NCBI GenBank assembly: GCA_020859985.1
Contig: JAJBVD010000042.1
Coordinates: forward strand, 1-64,000
Source of the DNA: Clostridiales bacterium
GTDB lineage: Bacteria > Bacillota > Clostridia > Lachnospirales > Lachnospiraceae
DNA length: 64,000 bases
Reading direction: 5' to 3'
The position numbers and the translations under genes were made by a program. This document shows positions 1 through 10,100 of this stretch, one piece after another (the stretch's first letter is position 1; each line of letters opens with the position of its first letter). A model generated the notes under the pieces. That model was not told the origin of the DNA. It did not search any database and saw only the letters and a list, made by a program, of their open reading frames with translations.

Positions 1-60
1 TTATATCAACCACCTTTCTCGGAATTCCCTATATTTGTATTATACAGGAAGCTTTATTAA
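1..60 (-). promoter_or_regulatory. Leader of a minus-strand gene lying off the left edge
   Basis: Read on the minus strand, this stretch contains a TATAAT -10-like box and then AAAGGTGG about 10 bases before the window edge. That arrangement looks like a promoter and ribosome binding site for a gene starting left of position 1. No coding sequence is visible inside the window, so this is inference from motif spacing only. Confidence 0.35.
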
Positions 61-99
61 AAAATACGGCCGATTTCCGCGCTGTTCGTCCTGAAATCT

Positions 100-126
100 G
101 CAGCTGCTCAGTATCTTCACAGTTAC
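100..126 (+). repeat. Degenerate copy of the 27-nt dispersed palindrome
   Basis: The right half (TCAGTATCTTCACAGTTAC) matches the dispersed 27-nt repeat also seen near 27272, 48680, 55315, 59611 and 62710. The left arm is diverged. It lies just downstream of the YigZ-family stop codon. Confidence 0.6.
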
Positions 127-145
127 AGAGGATTTCTAAAAAATC

Positions 146-784
146 TTAGAACAGAATCACTTCCCCGTCCATCAGCGCGTAGCTGACCGCCTCTTCCTCC
201 GGGAACTGCGCCTTCCCCGCAGTCGCCTCCGTCACGGCGTCCCGCAGAGCCTCCGCCTGCTCTTTCGGCACCACAGTACGGATCAATACGGTGTCCGTAT
301 ACTCAGAATCCAGAACAGGCAGCCCGCGCTGTCCGAGCAGATACTGTATCTTCCCGATGCCGGTGTAATCCGTCTTTATCGCCAGACAAAAACCATCCTG
401 CCGTTCGGCGACTGTACTGCTTTTCAGCCCCTCCTGCACAGATCTGGAATACGCGCGCACCAGGCCGCCCGTCCCGAGAAGGATGCCTCCGAAATAACGC
501 GTGACGACTACGACTACATTATGAACATCCGCTCCCAGAAGTACCTCCAGCATCGGCCGGCCGGCCGTGCCCTGCGGCTCTCCGTCGTCGCTGCAGCGCT
601 GCAGCTCCTGACGCTCTCCCACCACATAGGCAAAGCAGTTGTGCCGGGCATCCCAGTATTTTTTCTTCATGGCCGCGATAAAGTCCAGGGCTTCTTCTTC
701 GCTCTTTACCGGCTGCACAGTCGCGATAAAGCGGGATTTCTTTTCCACGATTTCAGCCTCGCCGCCCTGATAAACGATCTTCAT
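146..784 (-). CDS. YigZ/IMPACT-family protein
   Basis: A 212-aa protein of the YigZ/YvyE/IMPACT family (UPF0029). The family has an N-terminal ribosomal-S5-fold domain and a C-terminal EF-G-domain-V-like domain; its cellular role is poorly defined. The sequence shows the family signatures SRFIATVQPV near the start, WDARHNCFAYV, DDGEPQGTAGRPML and VTRYFGGILLGTGGLVRAYS. The ORF track starts 97 codons earlier, but family similarity begins at MKIVYQGG and that ATG is preceded by AGGAG seven bases upstream, so I use 784. The extra upstream codons are leader. It is divergent from the penicillin-binding protein gene. Length is normal for the family. Confidence 0.93.
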   Translation of the reverse strand: MKIVYQGGEAEIVEKKSRFIATVQPVKSEEEALDFIAAMKKKYWDARHNCFAYVVGERQELQRCSDDGEPQGTAGRPMLEVLLGADVHNVVVVVTRYFGGILLGTGGLVRAYSRSVQEGLKSSTVAERQDGFCLAIKTDYTGIGKIQYLLGQRGLPVLDSEYTDTVLIRTVVPKEQAEALRDAVTEATAGKAQFPEEEAVSYALMDGEVILF

Positions 785-861
785 TCCGATATTACTCCTG
801 AAAATAATTTTCTGACTTGAATTCCTGTAACTGTTACTATTCACAGCTGCGAATTCTTTAC

Positions 862-890
862 AGTATACCACAGGCCGTTCGAGCTTTCCA
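862..890 (-). promoter_or_regulatory. Probable promoter of the YigZ-family gene
   Basis: On the minus strand, TGGAAA (885-890) is separated by 17 bases from TATACT (862-867). The spacing is ideal for a SigA promoter and it points at the gene starting at 784. A variant of the dispersed repeat (826-849) lies in the leader. Confidence 0.5.
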
Positions 891-976
891 CTGGTAAAAA
901 TGTATAGAAAAGCTCCTTTTTGGAAACACTGCATTGAAAAATGACTGCACTGTGAACCAGAAAGGATCCGCCTTCT

Positions 977-3814
977 ATGAATGAAAACGAGACTGCAAAT
1001 GAGAGCGAACATGAGAATTCCCCAAAAACCAGAAGCGTATTGCCCGGTTTTTATAAAATCCGGGCTAAAATACAAAGTCTCCCCTGGAAAAAGCTAGGGA
1101 TTGGTCTTGGCGTAACGCTGGCCGCGCTGGTTCTTGTATTTATCCTCATCATCTGGCGGCTGATCGCGACCGCGCCGGATATCGACTCCATTGATGTCTC
1201 GCCATCCGGCTCCGCGACCTGGATCTGCGATGAGGAGGGCAATTATCTTCGACGGCTCTCCTGGTCCGACTCCAACCGTGATATCGTCTCACTTTCCGAT
1301 ATTCCTGAGCAACTGCAAAATGCAATTATTGCTATTGAAGACTCCCGCTTTTTCGAGCATGGTGGGATTGATCTGCGCGGCATCGTGCGTGCGTTCTGGC
1401 GTGGGATTACGAGCGGTTCTTTTTCCGAGGGGGCGAGTACGATCACACAGCAGCTGATCAAAAACAACGTCTTCACAGACTGGACCGAAGAAAATTCTTT
1501 CGCAGACCGCTTTACTCGCAAGGTGCAGGAGCAGTATCTTGCCGTGCAGCTTGAAAAGCAGCTTTCCAAAGAGGAAATACTGGAGGACTACCTGAATACG
1601 ATCAATTTCGGGGCCGGCTGCTACGGTGTCGAAGCTGCGGCGCAGCGCTATTTCGGCAAGGATGTGACCAATCTGACGCTCTCCGAGTGCGCGGTGCTCG
1701 CTGCCATCCCGCAAAATCCCACCGGCTACAATCCGATCGATTACCCGGATGCAAATCAGACACGGCAGCACCTGGTCCTGCGGTACATGGAGGAACAGGG
1801 CTTTATTTCCCATGAAGAGCGGATGGCGGCGCTTTCGGATGACGTTTATCTGCGCATCAGCACGCACAACGAAACCTGGGAGGCAGATTCTGTCTATACG
1901 TATTACGAAGACGCACTGATCGGACAGGTCATCGAACTTCTAATGTCCGAATTGAACTATTCGCAGGAACAGGCTACACAGGCCGTATACAGCGGCGGTC
2001 TGCGTATTTATTCCGCACAGGATGCCTCGCTGCAGGAAATCTGCGATGAAGAATTTCAGAATCCTGCTAACTTTCCGGATGGTACACAGTATGGGGTAGA
2101 TTATGCACTCAGTGTGCAGGAAGCGGACAGTTCTATCAATATATATGGATCTGAAGCTTTGCGCTCCTATGTGCGGGAAAATCTGAATGCTTCTTTCGAT
2201 CTGCTGTGCGAAACTCGGGATCAGGCACAGGCCTACGCGGACGCGTTTCGGGAGTATGTGATGAGTATATCAGATACAAACAAAGATTCCGAACACACCA
2301 TCCTTTCTGAGCGCCTCACCCTCACTCCCCAGCCGCAGGCTTCGCTCGTGCTGATTGAACAGGAAACCGGCTTCGTGCGCGCCATCGTGGGCGGGCGCGG
2401 GGAAAAAACAGCCAGCCTTACACTGAACCGCGCAACCGGCACGACCCGCCAGCCCGGCTCAACCTTCAAAATTCTGACTGCCTATGCCCCGGCGCTTGAT
2501 GACGCCGGACAGACGCTCGCCACACTCTATGAAAATGAACCCTTTGAATATGAGAATGGTACGGCAGTCAGCAACTGGGACATCAGCGACTATTCCGGCA
2601 CTGTCACCATCCGCGAGGCCATCACCCGCTCGATCAACGTGGTCGCAGTCCGCTGCATCACGGAAATCACACCGCGGCTCGGCTTTACTTATGCAGAAAA
2701 TCTAGGAATATCTACTCTTGTCGATGACTGGGAATCCAGCGACGGCTCCTCGGATGTCATCCAGCCGCTCGCGCTCGGCGGCATCACCAACGGCGTGACA
2801 AATCTCGAACTGTGTGCCGCCTACGCCACTATCGCAAACGGCGGATTATACGGTGAACCGCTATTTTTTACCAAAGTTCTGGACCGCAATGGGAATATCC
2901 TGCTTGACGCAAGCGGTCGATCCTGCTCTGCATCCACAGATACAGGTTCTGACGGTTCCGACGGCTCCGACAGTTCAGGACAGGAAGAAACCTTCGGCAG
3001 CTTCACCCGCGTCCTTAAGGCAAGCACTGCGTACCTTCTCACCAGCGCCATGGAGGACGTCGTCTCTTCCACTGAAGGCACCGCCTACGGCACGGTTTCC
3101 GCCGCCGGGCAGCCGGTCGCCGGGAAGACCGGCACGACTTCGGGCTACAAGGACATCTGGTTTGTCGGTTACACACCGTATTATACCTGCTGTGTCTGGG
3201 GCGGCTACGACAACAATCAGTCTCTGCCTTCAGATTCCATCGGACATTCTTACAGCCGTGTACTCTGGACCTCAGTCATGGAACGGGTGCATACCGGACT
3301 TTCCATCGGCGAATTTTCAAAGCCGGAAGATATTGTGGAAGCAGCTCTATGCAGCGAGTCGCATCTTTTAGCACAAGAGAGCTGCCCTTCCGTCTATATT
3401 GAATATTTTGCCAGGGGCACCGAACCGGAGGAAATCTGCTCCGAACATTTGCCAGAGAGCGAAACAGAAACCGAAACGGAATCAGAGACCGCAACAGAAA
3501 GCGAAACAGAGACTGAAGAAACCCTGATCTATCAGGATATTCTGGATCAGCTTTTGCCGGAGCCGGAGTCTGAAAGTGAAACGAAATCCGTATCCGAGTC
3601 AGAAAATACAGCCGAATCGGAGAATACTTCTGAATCGGAGAATGCTTCTGAATCAGAAACCATAAACACCTCAGAACCGGATACCGGAAACAGTGATAAA
3701 TCCGATTCCGATGGGAATTCTGATCCCCATTCAGGCACTGGCAGCACAGGTGAAACCAGCTCCCTCGACGATCTGTTGGGGCGCCTAACCGGAAACGGGT
3801 TCCGTCTCCCGTGA
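977..3814 (+). CDS. Bifunctional class A penicillin-binding protein (PBP1A type)
   Basis: A 945-aa membrane-anchored peptidoglycan synthase that polymerises glycan strands and cross-links stem peptides outside the membrane. A short basic cytoplasmic tail is followed by one membrane segment (about residues 42-64). The glycosyltransferase-51 domain shows EDSRFFEHGG (Glu121), GASTITQQLIKN and LEDYLNTINFG. The transpeptidase domain has the three expected motifs: STFK with Ser495, SIN at 552-554 and KTGT with Lys717. After the catalytic domain comes a long Ser/Glu/Thr tail rich in SET and TET repeats, ending in a Gly/Ser-rich segment; this is probably wall-spanning or flexible. The start is an ATG about ten bases after AAAGGA. 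It stands alone, divergent from the YigZ gene and convergent with the secreted protein gene. Confidence 0.96.
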   Translation: MNENETANESEHENSPKTRSVLPGFYKIRAKIQSLPWKKLGIGLGVTLAALVLVFILIIWRLIATAPDIDSIDVSPSGSATWICDEEGNYLRRLSWSDSNRDIVSLSDIPEQLQNAIIAIEDSRFFEHGGIDLRGIVRAFWRGITSGSFSEGASTITQQLIKNNVFTDWTEENSFADRFTRKVQEQYLAVQLEKQLSKEEILEDYLNTINFGAGCYGVEAAAQRYFGKDVTNLTLSECAVLAAIPQNPTGYNPIDYPDANQTRQHLVLRYMEEQGFISHEERMAALSDDVYLRISTHNETWEADSVYTYYEDALIGQVIELLMSELNYSQEQATQAVYSGGLRIYSAQDASLQEICDEEFQNPANFPDGTQYGVDYALSVQEADSSINIYGSEALRSYVRENLNASFDLLCETRDQAQAYADAFREYVMSISDTNKDSEHTILSERLTLTPQPQASLVLIEQETGFVRAIVGGRGEKTASLTLNRATGTTRQPGSTFKILTAYAPALDDAGQTLATLYENEPFEYENGTAVSNWDISDYSGTVTIREAITRSINVVAVRCITEITPRLGFTYAENLGISTLVDDWESSDGSSDVIQPLALGGITNGVTNLELCAAYATIANGGLYGEPLFFTKVLDRNGNILLDASGRSCSASTDTGSDGSDGSDSSGQEETFGSFTRVLKASTAYLLTSAMEDVVSSTEGTAYGTVSAAGQPVAGKTGTTSGYKDIWFVGYTPYYTCCVWGGYDNNQSLPSDSIGHSYSRVLWTSVMERVHTGLSIGEFSKPEDIVEAALCSESHLLAQESCPSVYIEYFARGTEPEEICSEHLPESETETETESETATESETETEETLIYQDILDQLLPEPESESETKSVSESENTAESENTSESENASESETINTSEPDTGNSDKSDSDGNSDPHSGTGSTGETSSLDDLLGRLTGNGFRLP

Positions 3815-3911
3815 CGGCAGCTTCGTCCGGCTGCTGCACCTTCACTCACACTGCTGCCCTGTCTGCATTCGCCTCCGCCAGACGCTAACTTCATCAGGCA
3901 CATTTGCGTCG

Positions 3912-5840
3912 TCAGGCCGACGCGGTATCCAGAGCGATCACTTCCTCCGTCTGCACCTCATCCCCATACCAGTAGTCATCGTCACTACCGTCTCCATACC
4001 AGTAATCGTCGTCACTGTCATCGCCATACCAGTAATCGTCGTCGCTGTCGTCTCCATACCAGTAATCGTCATCACTGTCATCGCCATACCAGTAATCACC
4101 ATCGCTGTCATAGTCATACCCGTAATCTTCCGTCTCCGGCTCAATACCCAGCGCTTCATTCCAGGCGCTTTGCGCCTCTTCCGCCCAGGTCATGGCATTC
4201 ATATAGATTTCCATGATCAGATTATTCAGCGTATCCTCGTCCGCCTCAAAGATCATCGCCGCATCCGTCTCCGCAATCGTTCCCGGATCCGCCTGCACGG
4301 AAACCTCTCCGGTAAGACCGATGGATTCGTCCTCCGCCACGATTGACAGCTCTTCGATCGTCCAGCCAAACGAGCTGCCCTGTGCTACATCATGGAACAC
4401 GCTTTCCAGCTTCAGGCCAACATATTCTCCGGAATCCGGATCCGTTATGCCGGCTGTCATATCCATGTCGCCGGTCGCTGAATCGAAGCTGAGCCGGTAC
4501 ACCGTCTCGTCGTACTGAACCTCTCCGAATTCCGCCACTATCACATCAATCGTCGTCTCTGTCAGGGTATCAGCCTGTTCCGTCTGCTTACTGATCGTGA
4601 TCGTACCGGCATTCTCCTCTGCTCCATATTCTTTCGCCTCAATATACAAAGTGAACGCGTCATCCGGCTGTGCAGGATCATTCAAAATGAAACTGATAGA
4701 GAGAGTTCCGCCTGGTTCATCCGTCACTGCGCTGCTTTCTTCTGCCTCTTCCGCAGCCGCGTCGGCTCCTTCCGTCTCTTCCGGAGCGGCAATATCATCG
4801 CCTTCCGCCATCAGATCGTTTCCTGTCAGCTCCGAAGCTTCCTCCGCATCCACATCTTCACTCATATCATCAGTATCAGCGTAATCATCCTCATCATAGA
4901 TATCAATCTGATAAGTAACGCACTGAAGCAGATCATTCTGCACATAGAAAGTGATAATGCCTTCCTCTCCCATCAAGGCAGACATTTCCTCCAGAGATGC
5001 CTCGATCACTTCCTCCAGATCCATATCCTCTGTCGAATATGTAGAAGAGAGCCCTGTCATGTACAGATCCAGAATCCCCATCTCATCCAGAGTATCAAGG
5101 TAATCCTCTATAAAAGCTCCGTAAAGCTCCAGAGCCTCATCCGTATCAACCACCGCAACATAGTTCACTCCGTCTTCCGTATCGGTCTTTGTCATAGAAA
5201 AGCCCGATGCAAGAAAGTCATCCAGCTCCTGCTGCAGATTCTCCGAAAGCTCTGTCTCCAGAGAGCTGTCATCCGCGTCCGCTTCGGTTGCTTCCGGATA
5301 AAAGCTCATATCGAAATCCTCAATCCCCAGATCGCCAATTCCCAGAAACTCCTTAAGCGCAGAACTGTCATATTGCTCTAAAAAGCTGCCCGCACGAACG
5401 CCAAGCGCGCTGCTGCAAAACTGCGGCAGGGACAGCGCCAGCATCGCTTCGTCACCATAGAGAGAAACATCCAGAAGGCTCTCATCCTCAAGCCCGGCAC
5501 CAAGTGACAGCTGCCACTGCTTCGCATTCGGGTCCTGCGCAAATCCCAGATTCAGATATGCCCCCTCCGGCACCGTACCTTCCAGCAGGGCACCGCTCTC
5601 TTCTGTCAGGCCTGCCTGCACCTGTACCTGCATCCCATTCGCCGCAAAAGCCTCCTGCAGCGCTTTCAAGCCAAGGTATTCATCCAGTGCTGACTCCGTC
5701 TCTGCGGAAAACTGTGCTTCCAGAATCTGATTCAGTTCCTCCGTCACATCCTCCTCAGCAAACACCGGTATCTGCGTTGCCAGCATCGCAGCGGCCATTG
5801 CGACCGCCATACTTCCCATACATTTCTTTTTCCTGCTCAT
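3912..5840 (-). CDS. Secreted acidic protein with C-terminal YWYGD repeats
   Basis: A 642-aa protein whose function I do not recognise. It has a typical signal peptide (MSRKKKC, hydrophobic core, cleavage expected near PVFA-EED). The mature part is very acidic and shows long beta-rich stretches in which residues such as TISKQTEQADTLTETTIDV alternate, as in some clostridial lipoprotein-like domains. A low-complexity Glu/Ala segment sits near residue 350. The C-terminus carries five tandem copies of a ten-residue unit of the form YWYGDDSDDD. There is no wall-sorting tail or lipobox, so it should be released or held by charge. The ATG follows AGGAGGG. It faces the PBP gene tail-to-tail. Confidence 0.8.
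   Translation of the reverse strand: MSRKKKCMGSMAVAMAAAMLATQIPVFAEEDVTEELNQILEAQFSAETESALDEYLGLKALQEAFAANGMQVQVQAGLTEESGALLEGTVPEGAYLNLGFAQDPNAKQWQLSLGAGLEDESLLDVSLYGDEAMLALSLPQFCSSALGVRAGSFLEQYDSSALKEFLGIGDLGIEDFDMSFYPEATEADADDSSLETELSENLQQELDDFLASGFSMTKTDTEDGVNYVAVVDTDEALELYGAFIEDYLDTLDEMGILDLYMTGLSSTYSTEDMDLEEVIEASLEEMSALMGEEGIITFYVQNDLLQCVTYQIDIYDEDDYADTDDMSEDVDAEEASELTGNDLMAEGDDIAAPEETEGADAAAEEAEESSAVTDEPGGTLSISFILNDPAQPDDAFTLYIEAKEYGAEENAGTITISKQTEQADTLTETTIDVIVAEFGEVQYDETVYRLSFDSATGDMDMTAGITDPDSGEYVGLKLESVFHDVAQGSSFGWTIEELSIVAEDESIGLTGEVSVQADPGTIAETDAAMIFEADEDTLNNLIMEIYMNAMTWAEEAQSAWNEALGIEPETEDYGYDYDSDGDYWYGDDSDDDYWYGDDSDDDYWYGDDSDDDYWYGDGSDDDYWYGDEVQTEEVIALDTASA
3964..4113 (-). repeat. 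Five 30-bp tandem repeats inside the acidic secreted protein gene
   Basis: Five 30-bp units begin at 3964, 3994, 4024, 4054 and 4084, each starting CCATACCAGTA on the plus strand. They encode the YWYGDDSDDD units. The in-frame length means copy number can change without frameshift. Confidence 0.92.
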
Positions 5841-6111
5841 AAAGCCCTCCTGATTTTTCTGTAAAACTCAACTTTAATGTCCATCTCGTATTCTACCCAC
5901 GAACAACACATTGTTTCGCTCTTCCCGGCCACTTCTTCATGTGTCCCAAAAAACTATAGCATATCTGTGTATTATGCGCAAACAATTCTTTCTTAAGATA
6001 TGCTTAGTTTACCGCTTTTTACAAAAATCTTACGTAACGAGTGGTTTTTGATACATTGGCAAAGTGTGGCGATCGCGTTTTCAGATACCGGCAGAGAACA
6101 GTTTTCCCTTC
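5841..6111. other. Intergenic region before the SRP RNA
   Basis: No gene is visible. It holds the leader of the minus-strand secreted protein gene and AT-rich sequence up to the SRP RNA promoter. The small ORFs in the track here overlap the RNA gene and have no ribosome binding sites. Confidence 0.6.
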
Positions 6112-6140
6112 TTGACAAATCGCAGCGAAACCTGTATAGT
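6112..6140 (+). promoter_or_regulatory. SRP RNA promoter
   Basis: A consensus TTGACA (6112-6117) and TATAGT (6135-6140) are separated by exactly 17 bases. The predicted start falls a few bases later, where the SRP RNA 5' end is expected. Confidence 0.85.
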
Positions 6141-6144
6141 GAGG

Positions 6145-6415
6145 GAGTCCGTGCAGCCGGGGAGATAGCGGTGCCCTGTACCTGCAATCCGCTACAGCAG
6201 GGGTGATGCCGAGCCGAGGGCGTTCTGTTGCAGAGCTGCCCCTGATAAGTGATGTTGACGTCTGGGTCCTGCGCGGCAGGAATCCGTGAACCGTGTCAGG
6301 TCGGGAACGGAGCAGCACTAAGCGGAGCCTCCTGGGTGCCGCAGGGCAGCCTGGGCTGAGTTAACTGTCAGGGTAACGTCTGTGGCAGGCGTTCGAAGCG
6401 AGGCGCACGGATCTT
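6145..6415 (+). ncRNA. ffs: Large signal recognition particle RNA (Gram-positive type)
   Basis: About 270 nt, the size of the large SRP RNA of Firmicutes with an Alu domain. The 5' part contains GGGGAGATAGCGGTGCCCTG and the paired tetraloop region typical of the Alu domain. The S-domain core appears as GTGTCAGGTCGGGAACGG followed by AGCAGCACTAAG, which binds Ffh. The terminal helix is visible: GTCCGTGC near the 5' end pairs with GCACGGA near 6406. The RNA scaffolds Ffh for co-translational targeting of membrane and secreted proteins. It lies directly upstream of tadA in the same direction. Ends are estimated to within a few bases. Confidence 0.93.
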
Positions 6416-6438
6416 AATGTCCGGATTTTTAAAAAATC

Positions 6439-6478
6439 TTTGTATGAAGCTTTGTGTGAACTTTTGTATGAAGCTTTG
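6439..6478. repeat. Short direct repeat between SRP RNA and tadA
   Basis: TTTGTATGAAGCTTTG occurs twice, at 6439-6454 and 6463-6478. A weak GATTTTT/AAAAAATC stem just before it may end the SRP transcript. No function is evident. Confidence 0.5.
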
Positions 6479-6550
6479 AACAATTCTTGATCACTCTTTT
6501 TCCGAGAAGCCTCATTCATAATTTAAAGGGATCTCAGGAGGCGCTTAATT

Positions 6551-7036
6551 ATGACCACCGATGAAAAATACATGAAAGAGGCGCTCCGTCAGGCCAAAAA
6601 AGCCTACGCACTCCGTGAAGTGCCGATCGGCTGCGTCATTGTCTATGAAGATCAGATCATCGCCCGCGGCTACAATCGCCGCAACACCGATAAAAACACA
6701 ACTTCACACGCCGAGATCAACGCGATCCGCCGCGCGAGCAAAAAGCTGGGCGACTGGCGGCTGGAAGGCTGCACCATTTACATTACACTCGAGCCCTGCC
6801 AGATGTGTGCCGGAGCGATTGTGCAGTCACGCATCACACGCGCTGTCATTGGCGCTATGAATCCCAAAGCCGGCTGCGCCGGTTCCGTCCTGAATATTCT
6901 CGAAATGAAGGAATTCAACCATCAGGTAACTGTCGAGCGGGGCATCCTCGAGGATGAATGCAGCACGATGCTCTCCGGATTTTTCCGCGAACTGCGGGAA
7001 TCCCACCGCCGCGACAAGTCAACTACAACTTGCTAG
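6551..7036 (+). CDS. tadA: tRNA-specific adenosine deaminase
   Basis: A 161-aa zinc deaminase that converts the wobble adenosine of tRNA-Arg(ACG) to inosine. The zinc and proton-shuttle motif HAE is present (His53, Glu55), as is PCQMC with Cys83 and Cys86. The N-terminal YMKEALRQAKKAY helix and the IGAMNPKAGCAGS segment are typical of TadA. Length is normal. AGGAGG lies about nine bases before the ATG. In many Firmicutes tadA adjoins the SRP RNA and dnaX-ybaB-recR; here ybaB-recR lies 53 kb away and dnaX is not in the window. Confidence 0.96.
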   Translation: MTTDEKYMKEALRQAKKAYALREVPIGCVIVYEDQIIARGYNRRNTDKNTTSHAEINAIRRASKKLGDWRLEGCTIYITLEPCQMCAGAIVQSRITRAVIGAMNPKAGCAGSVLNILEMKEFNHQVTVERGILEDECSTMLSGFFRELRESHRRDKSTTTC

Positions 7037-7126
7037 AATGGTATTTTCTGCACAGCCACAATTTCCTTTCATAATCTGAAAAACCATTGAAGGCACAATC
7101 ACAGCTAATTCAATCATTACAGCAGC

Positions 7127-7170
7127 AAGCCGCCCGGCCATCATCTCGATGACCGGGCGGCTTGTTATTT
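7127..7170 (+). terminator. Strong hairpin terminator between tadA and adhesin 1
   Basis: AAGCCGCCCGG (7127-7137) pairs perfectly with CCGGGCGGCTT (7153-7163) and is followed by GTTATTT. It lies between convergent genes and may serve both. Confidence 0.8.
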
Positions 7171-7192
7171 CGGAGCAGTTTTTATGCAGTTT

Positions 7193-10100
7193 TTATCTTG
7201 CGCTCCTTCTCTTCCTCTCCAGAACACCGGCCAGGAGGATAATCAGTGCTGCCAGCATTGCCAGCATGTAAGGCAGAATCGGAGTCTCATCGCCGGTCTG
7301 TACCGCTTTGGATTCCGTCTCGGTCTCGGTTTCTTCTTCCGATATTTCTTCGGACTCTTCTTCCGACACTTCTTCAATCTCCTGATTTGTGATCGTCACG
7401 GCCGCGGTGCTGTTTGTCTCATCCATCGTCACTTCCGTGGTATCCTGGCTCACCGTGTACGCAAAGCTTTCCGCATTTGCTACCGGATTGCCGTCCGCGT
7501 CGATCTCGGTCACATACAGCGTTACCGACGAGCCGGTCGCGATCGATACGGTCACATCCACGCTCACCTCAGAGCCTCCCGCCAGATTCAGGGTTACAAT
7601 ATTCTGATCTACATTCGACGCCAGCGTCGTGTAGGAAGCATCCGTGAAGATACCCGCATAGAATACCGCGTCACTCGTCAGAGCAGCTCCATCCGCACCA
7701 AGCAGCTTCTTCGTGATAGTCAGGACACCCTTCTTGTAGAAGCCGTCCGGAATCGTGTAAAACTCATTCGCAAATGACACAGTCGTCAGGGTCCCATCTG
7801 CCACCGTTACCTTTGTCACCGTCGCAGTATTATCAAAGACTGCCTGATAGGTAGTGCCGTCCGCCAGCGCTCCCACGCCGCTCGCCAGTGCCTTTCCGGT
7901 AGAATCGCACTCTGCGATATAGTAGGTCCTTCCGATCTCCAGCTCTGTGAATGTCACGGTCGAAGCCGAAGCGTTTTTGAACTCAATCGCCTTGCTCGCG
8001 TACAGCTTCGTGCAGGCCTCATCCGCATACAGTCCTACGTAGAACGTCACATCTGTCGCAATCAAATCATCGCCATTGCTCAGCTGCAGATTCTTTGTCA
8101 CCGAAATCTCTGCCGTCTCGCTCTTTGTCATCGAGTCTTCTACGAGAAGCACGCCCTCTTCACTGATCGTAGTCGTCGTCTTGCTCGTATCGATCGTGCC
8201 ATCCTCTTTCAGTGTGAACGTCGTATCCGTCGTGATATCATAACCAGTCGGAGCCACCGTCTCACGCAGTGTATAGGTCTTACCCGGTATCAGCTCTGTC
8301 ACTTCATGAGACTCTGTCGCAGAATCCCATTCATCGATGATGTTTCCATCCTCGTCAAGCACCTGAATATGCGCTCCCGGAAGTTCTTCTTCCGTCGTCA
8401 CATCCACCTTGCTGATCTTTACGGATGTCACATCATTGGTAAATGTCATCGCGGTGTCAGTATAGGCTGTCTCTGTACCCGTGCCGCTCTTCACAGTCGT
8501 TGTAAGTGCCAGCGTGCCGTCGCCGTTGTCTGTCACAGCTACTGTCACCGTGTAAACCGTTTCATCAAACAGGTAACCTGTGCCGGTCTGCGTTTTTTCA
8601 CTTACCGTATAGGTGAAGGTCTTGCCAATGTCTTCCTGCGTGTAGTCCAGCGCCGCAAAGGTAATCGCGCCGGTGGCTGCACTGTTCGTTACCGTCTGCA
8701 GCACTGTGCCGGTTCCGCTCGTCACATCGGTCAGCTCGAATTCAAAGGTTCCCAACGTGCTGTCCGTGCGTGCCATGGACTTCGCCGCCTTCAGCGTCAG
8801 GCTGCCAGTTGCCGCATAGGTGTTCACAAACGCCGCCGTTGAGGTTCCTCCGGTCTGTGGAGTCACTGTAGTGTCTACGCCCTCGATCGTACCGGCCGCT
8901 CCGGTCGATGTCACGGTATAGCCGACTCCGCTGTAGTCTTCCTCTGCCACCGTGTACTTCACACCGTTCGGCAGGTTCTTGATCACAAGGCTCTGTCCAT
9001 GGGAGAGCGCGATATCCTTTGTCTCACCATTCACCGTCATCGTCGTCGCCACGCCGGTCACCGTACCCGTCGCTGCGTCTGTAGTCTTCGTGAATGTCAC
9101 AGTCGCCGCCGTACCGGTCGTGTCGTCCGCACTGGTGTAAAGAACCGCGTCATACGTATCCTCAAAGGTCGTATCATTCAGCATTGCGCTGTCATCCAGC
9201 GTGATGGTAAACTTAAATGCCTTTGTTTCATCCGCGCCGGTTCCCTTCACGGTCTTCGTGATGGCCAGGTCAGCGTAAGTGTTTTTGGTATTCTCAAATC
9301 TGATCTCAGCCATATCATCCACCGGAACTGTTACCGTCACCGTTCCCTGAGGATAGATGGTATAGCCTGCTGCGCTGCCGGCATCTTCAGCCGCTCTAAA
9401 ATAGTATCCCGAAAGAATATTCTCAATCACAATTCTTTCGCCGCCTTTGAGGGTCACCGTTTCCTTTCCGTTCGCGTCAAATGTCACTTTGAATGTGTTA
9501 AGCACATTTCCTTCACTGTCATATCTTGTCGCGTCATAGGTTCCGCTCACCGGCTGATTGCTGGCATTCTCCAAAAGCAGGTTAATAGTAAATTCCTGAG
9601 TCTCATCCGTTCCATTGCCAGCCAGTATTTTGGTAATCTCTACGTTTCCGACATTCCGCGTATTGGTAAAGTTTTCCGTCAGATCACAGTCCGCATAAAT
9701 CGTCCCTGAACCGTCCTGATCTGTGTCTACGGTTTCTTTTGCGGATGTTGTCACATTGGTAACCACTTCCGTTCCCTGAATGGTGGTCACATAGCCATAA
9801 ATGCTGTAATCCGTTTCTTTCACGGTATAGGTTACTCCAAGCGGCAGATCCCTGATCGTCAAACTCTCTCCGTCTTTCAGCGTAATTGTATCAGATACGC
9901 CATTCGTAAATGTCACAGATTCTACTGTCCCTGTTGACATGTCTGTGCTGTAGCGAATCGCCTCATAGGTATCGCTGTTGGTGGTATCCGATAAAGAAAC
10001 CGTAAAGTGGAATTCGTCTATCAAAGTAGCAGCATTGCCCGCTACCGTCTTTGTGATAGTCAGGTTTCTATACGTATCCCTTGTGTTTGTGAAAATCTCT

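Noticed and set aside
6000-6318. Small ORFs over the SRP RNA
   Set aside because: They overlap a structured RNA gene with its own consensus promoter.
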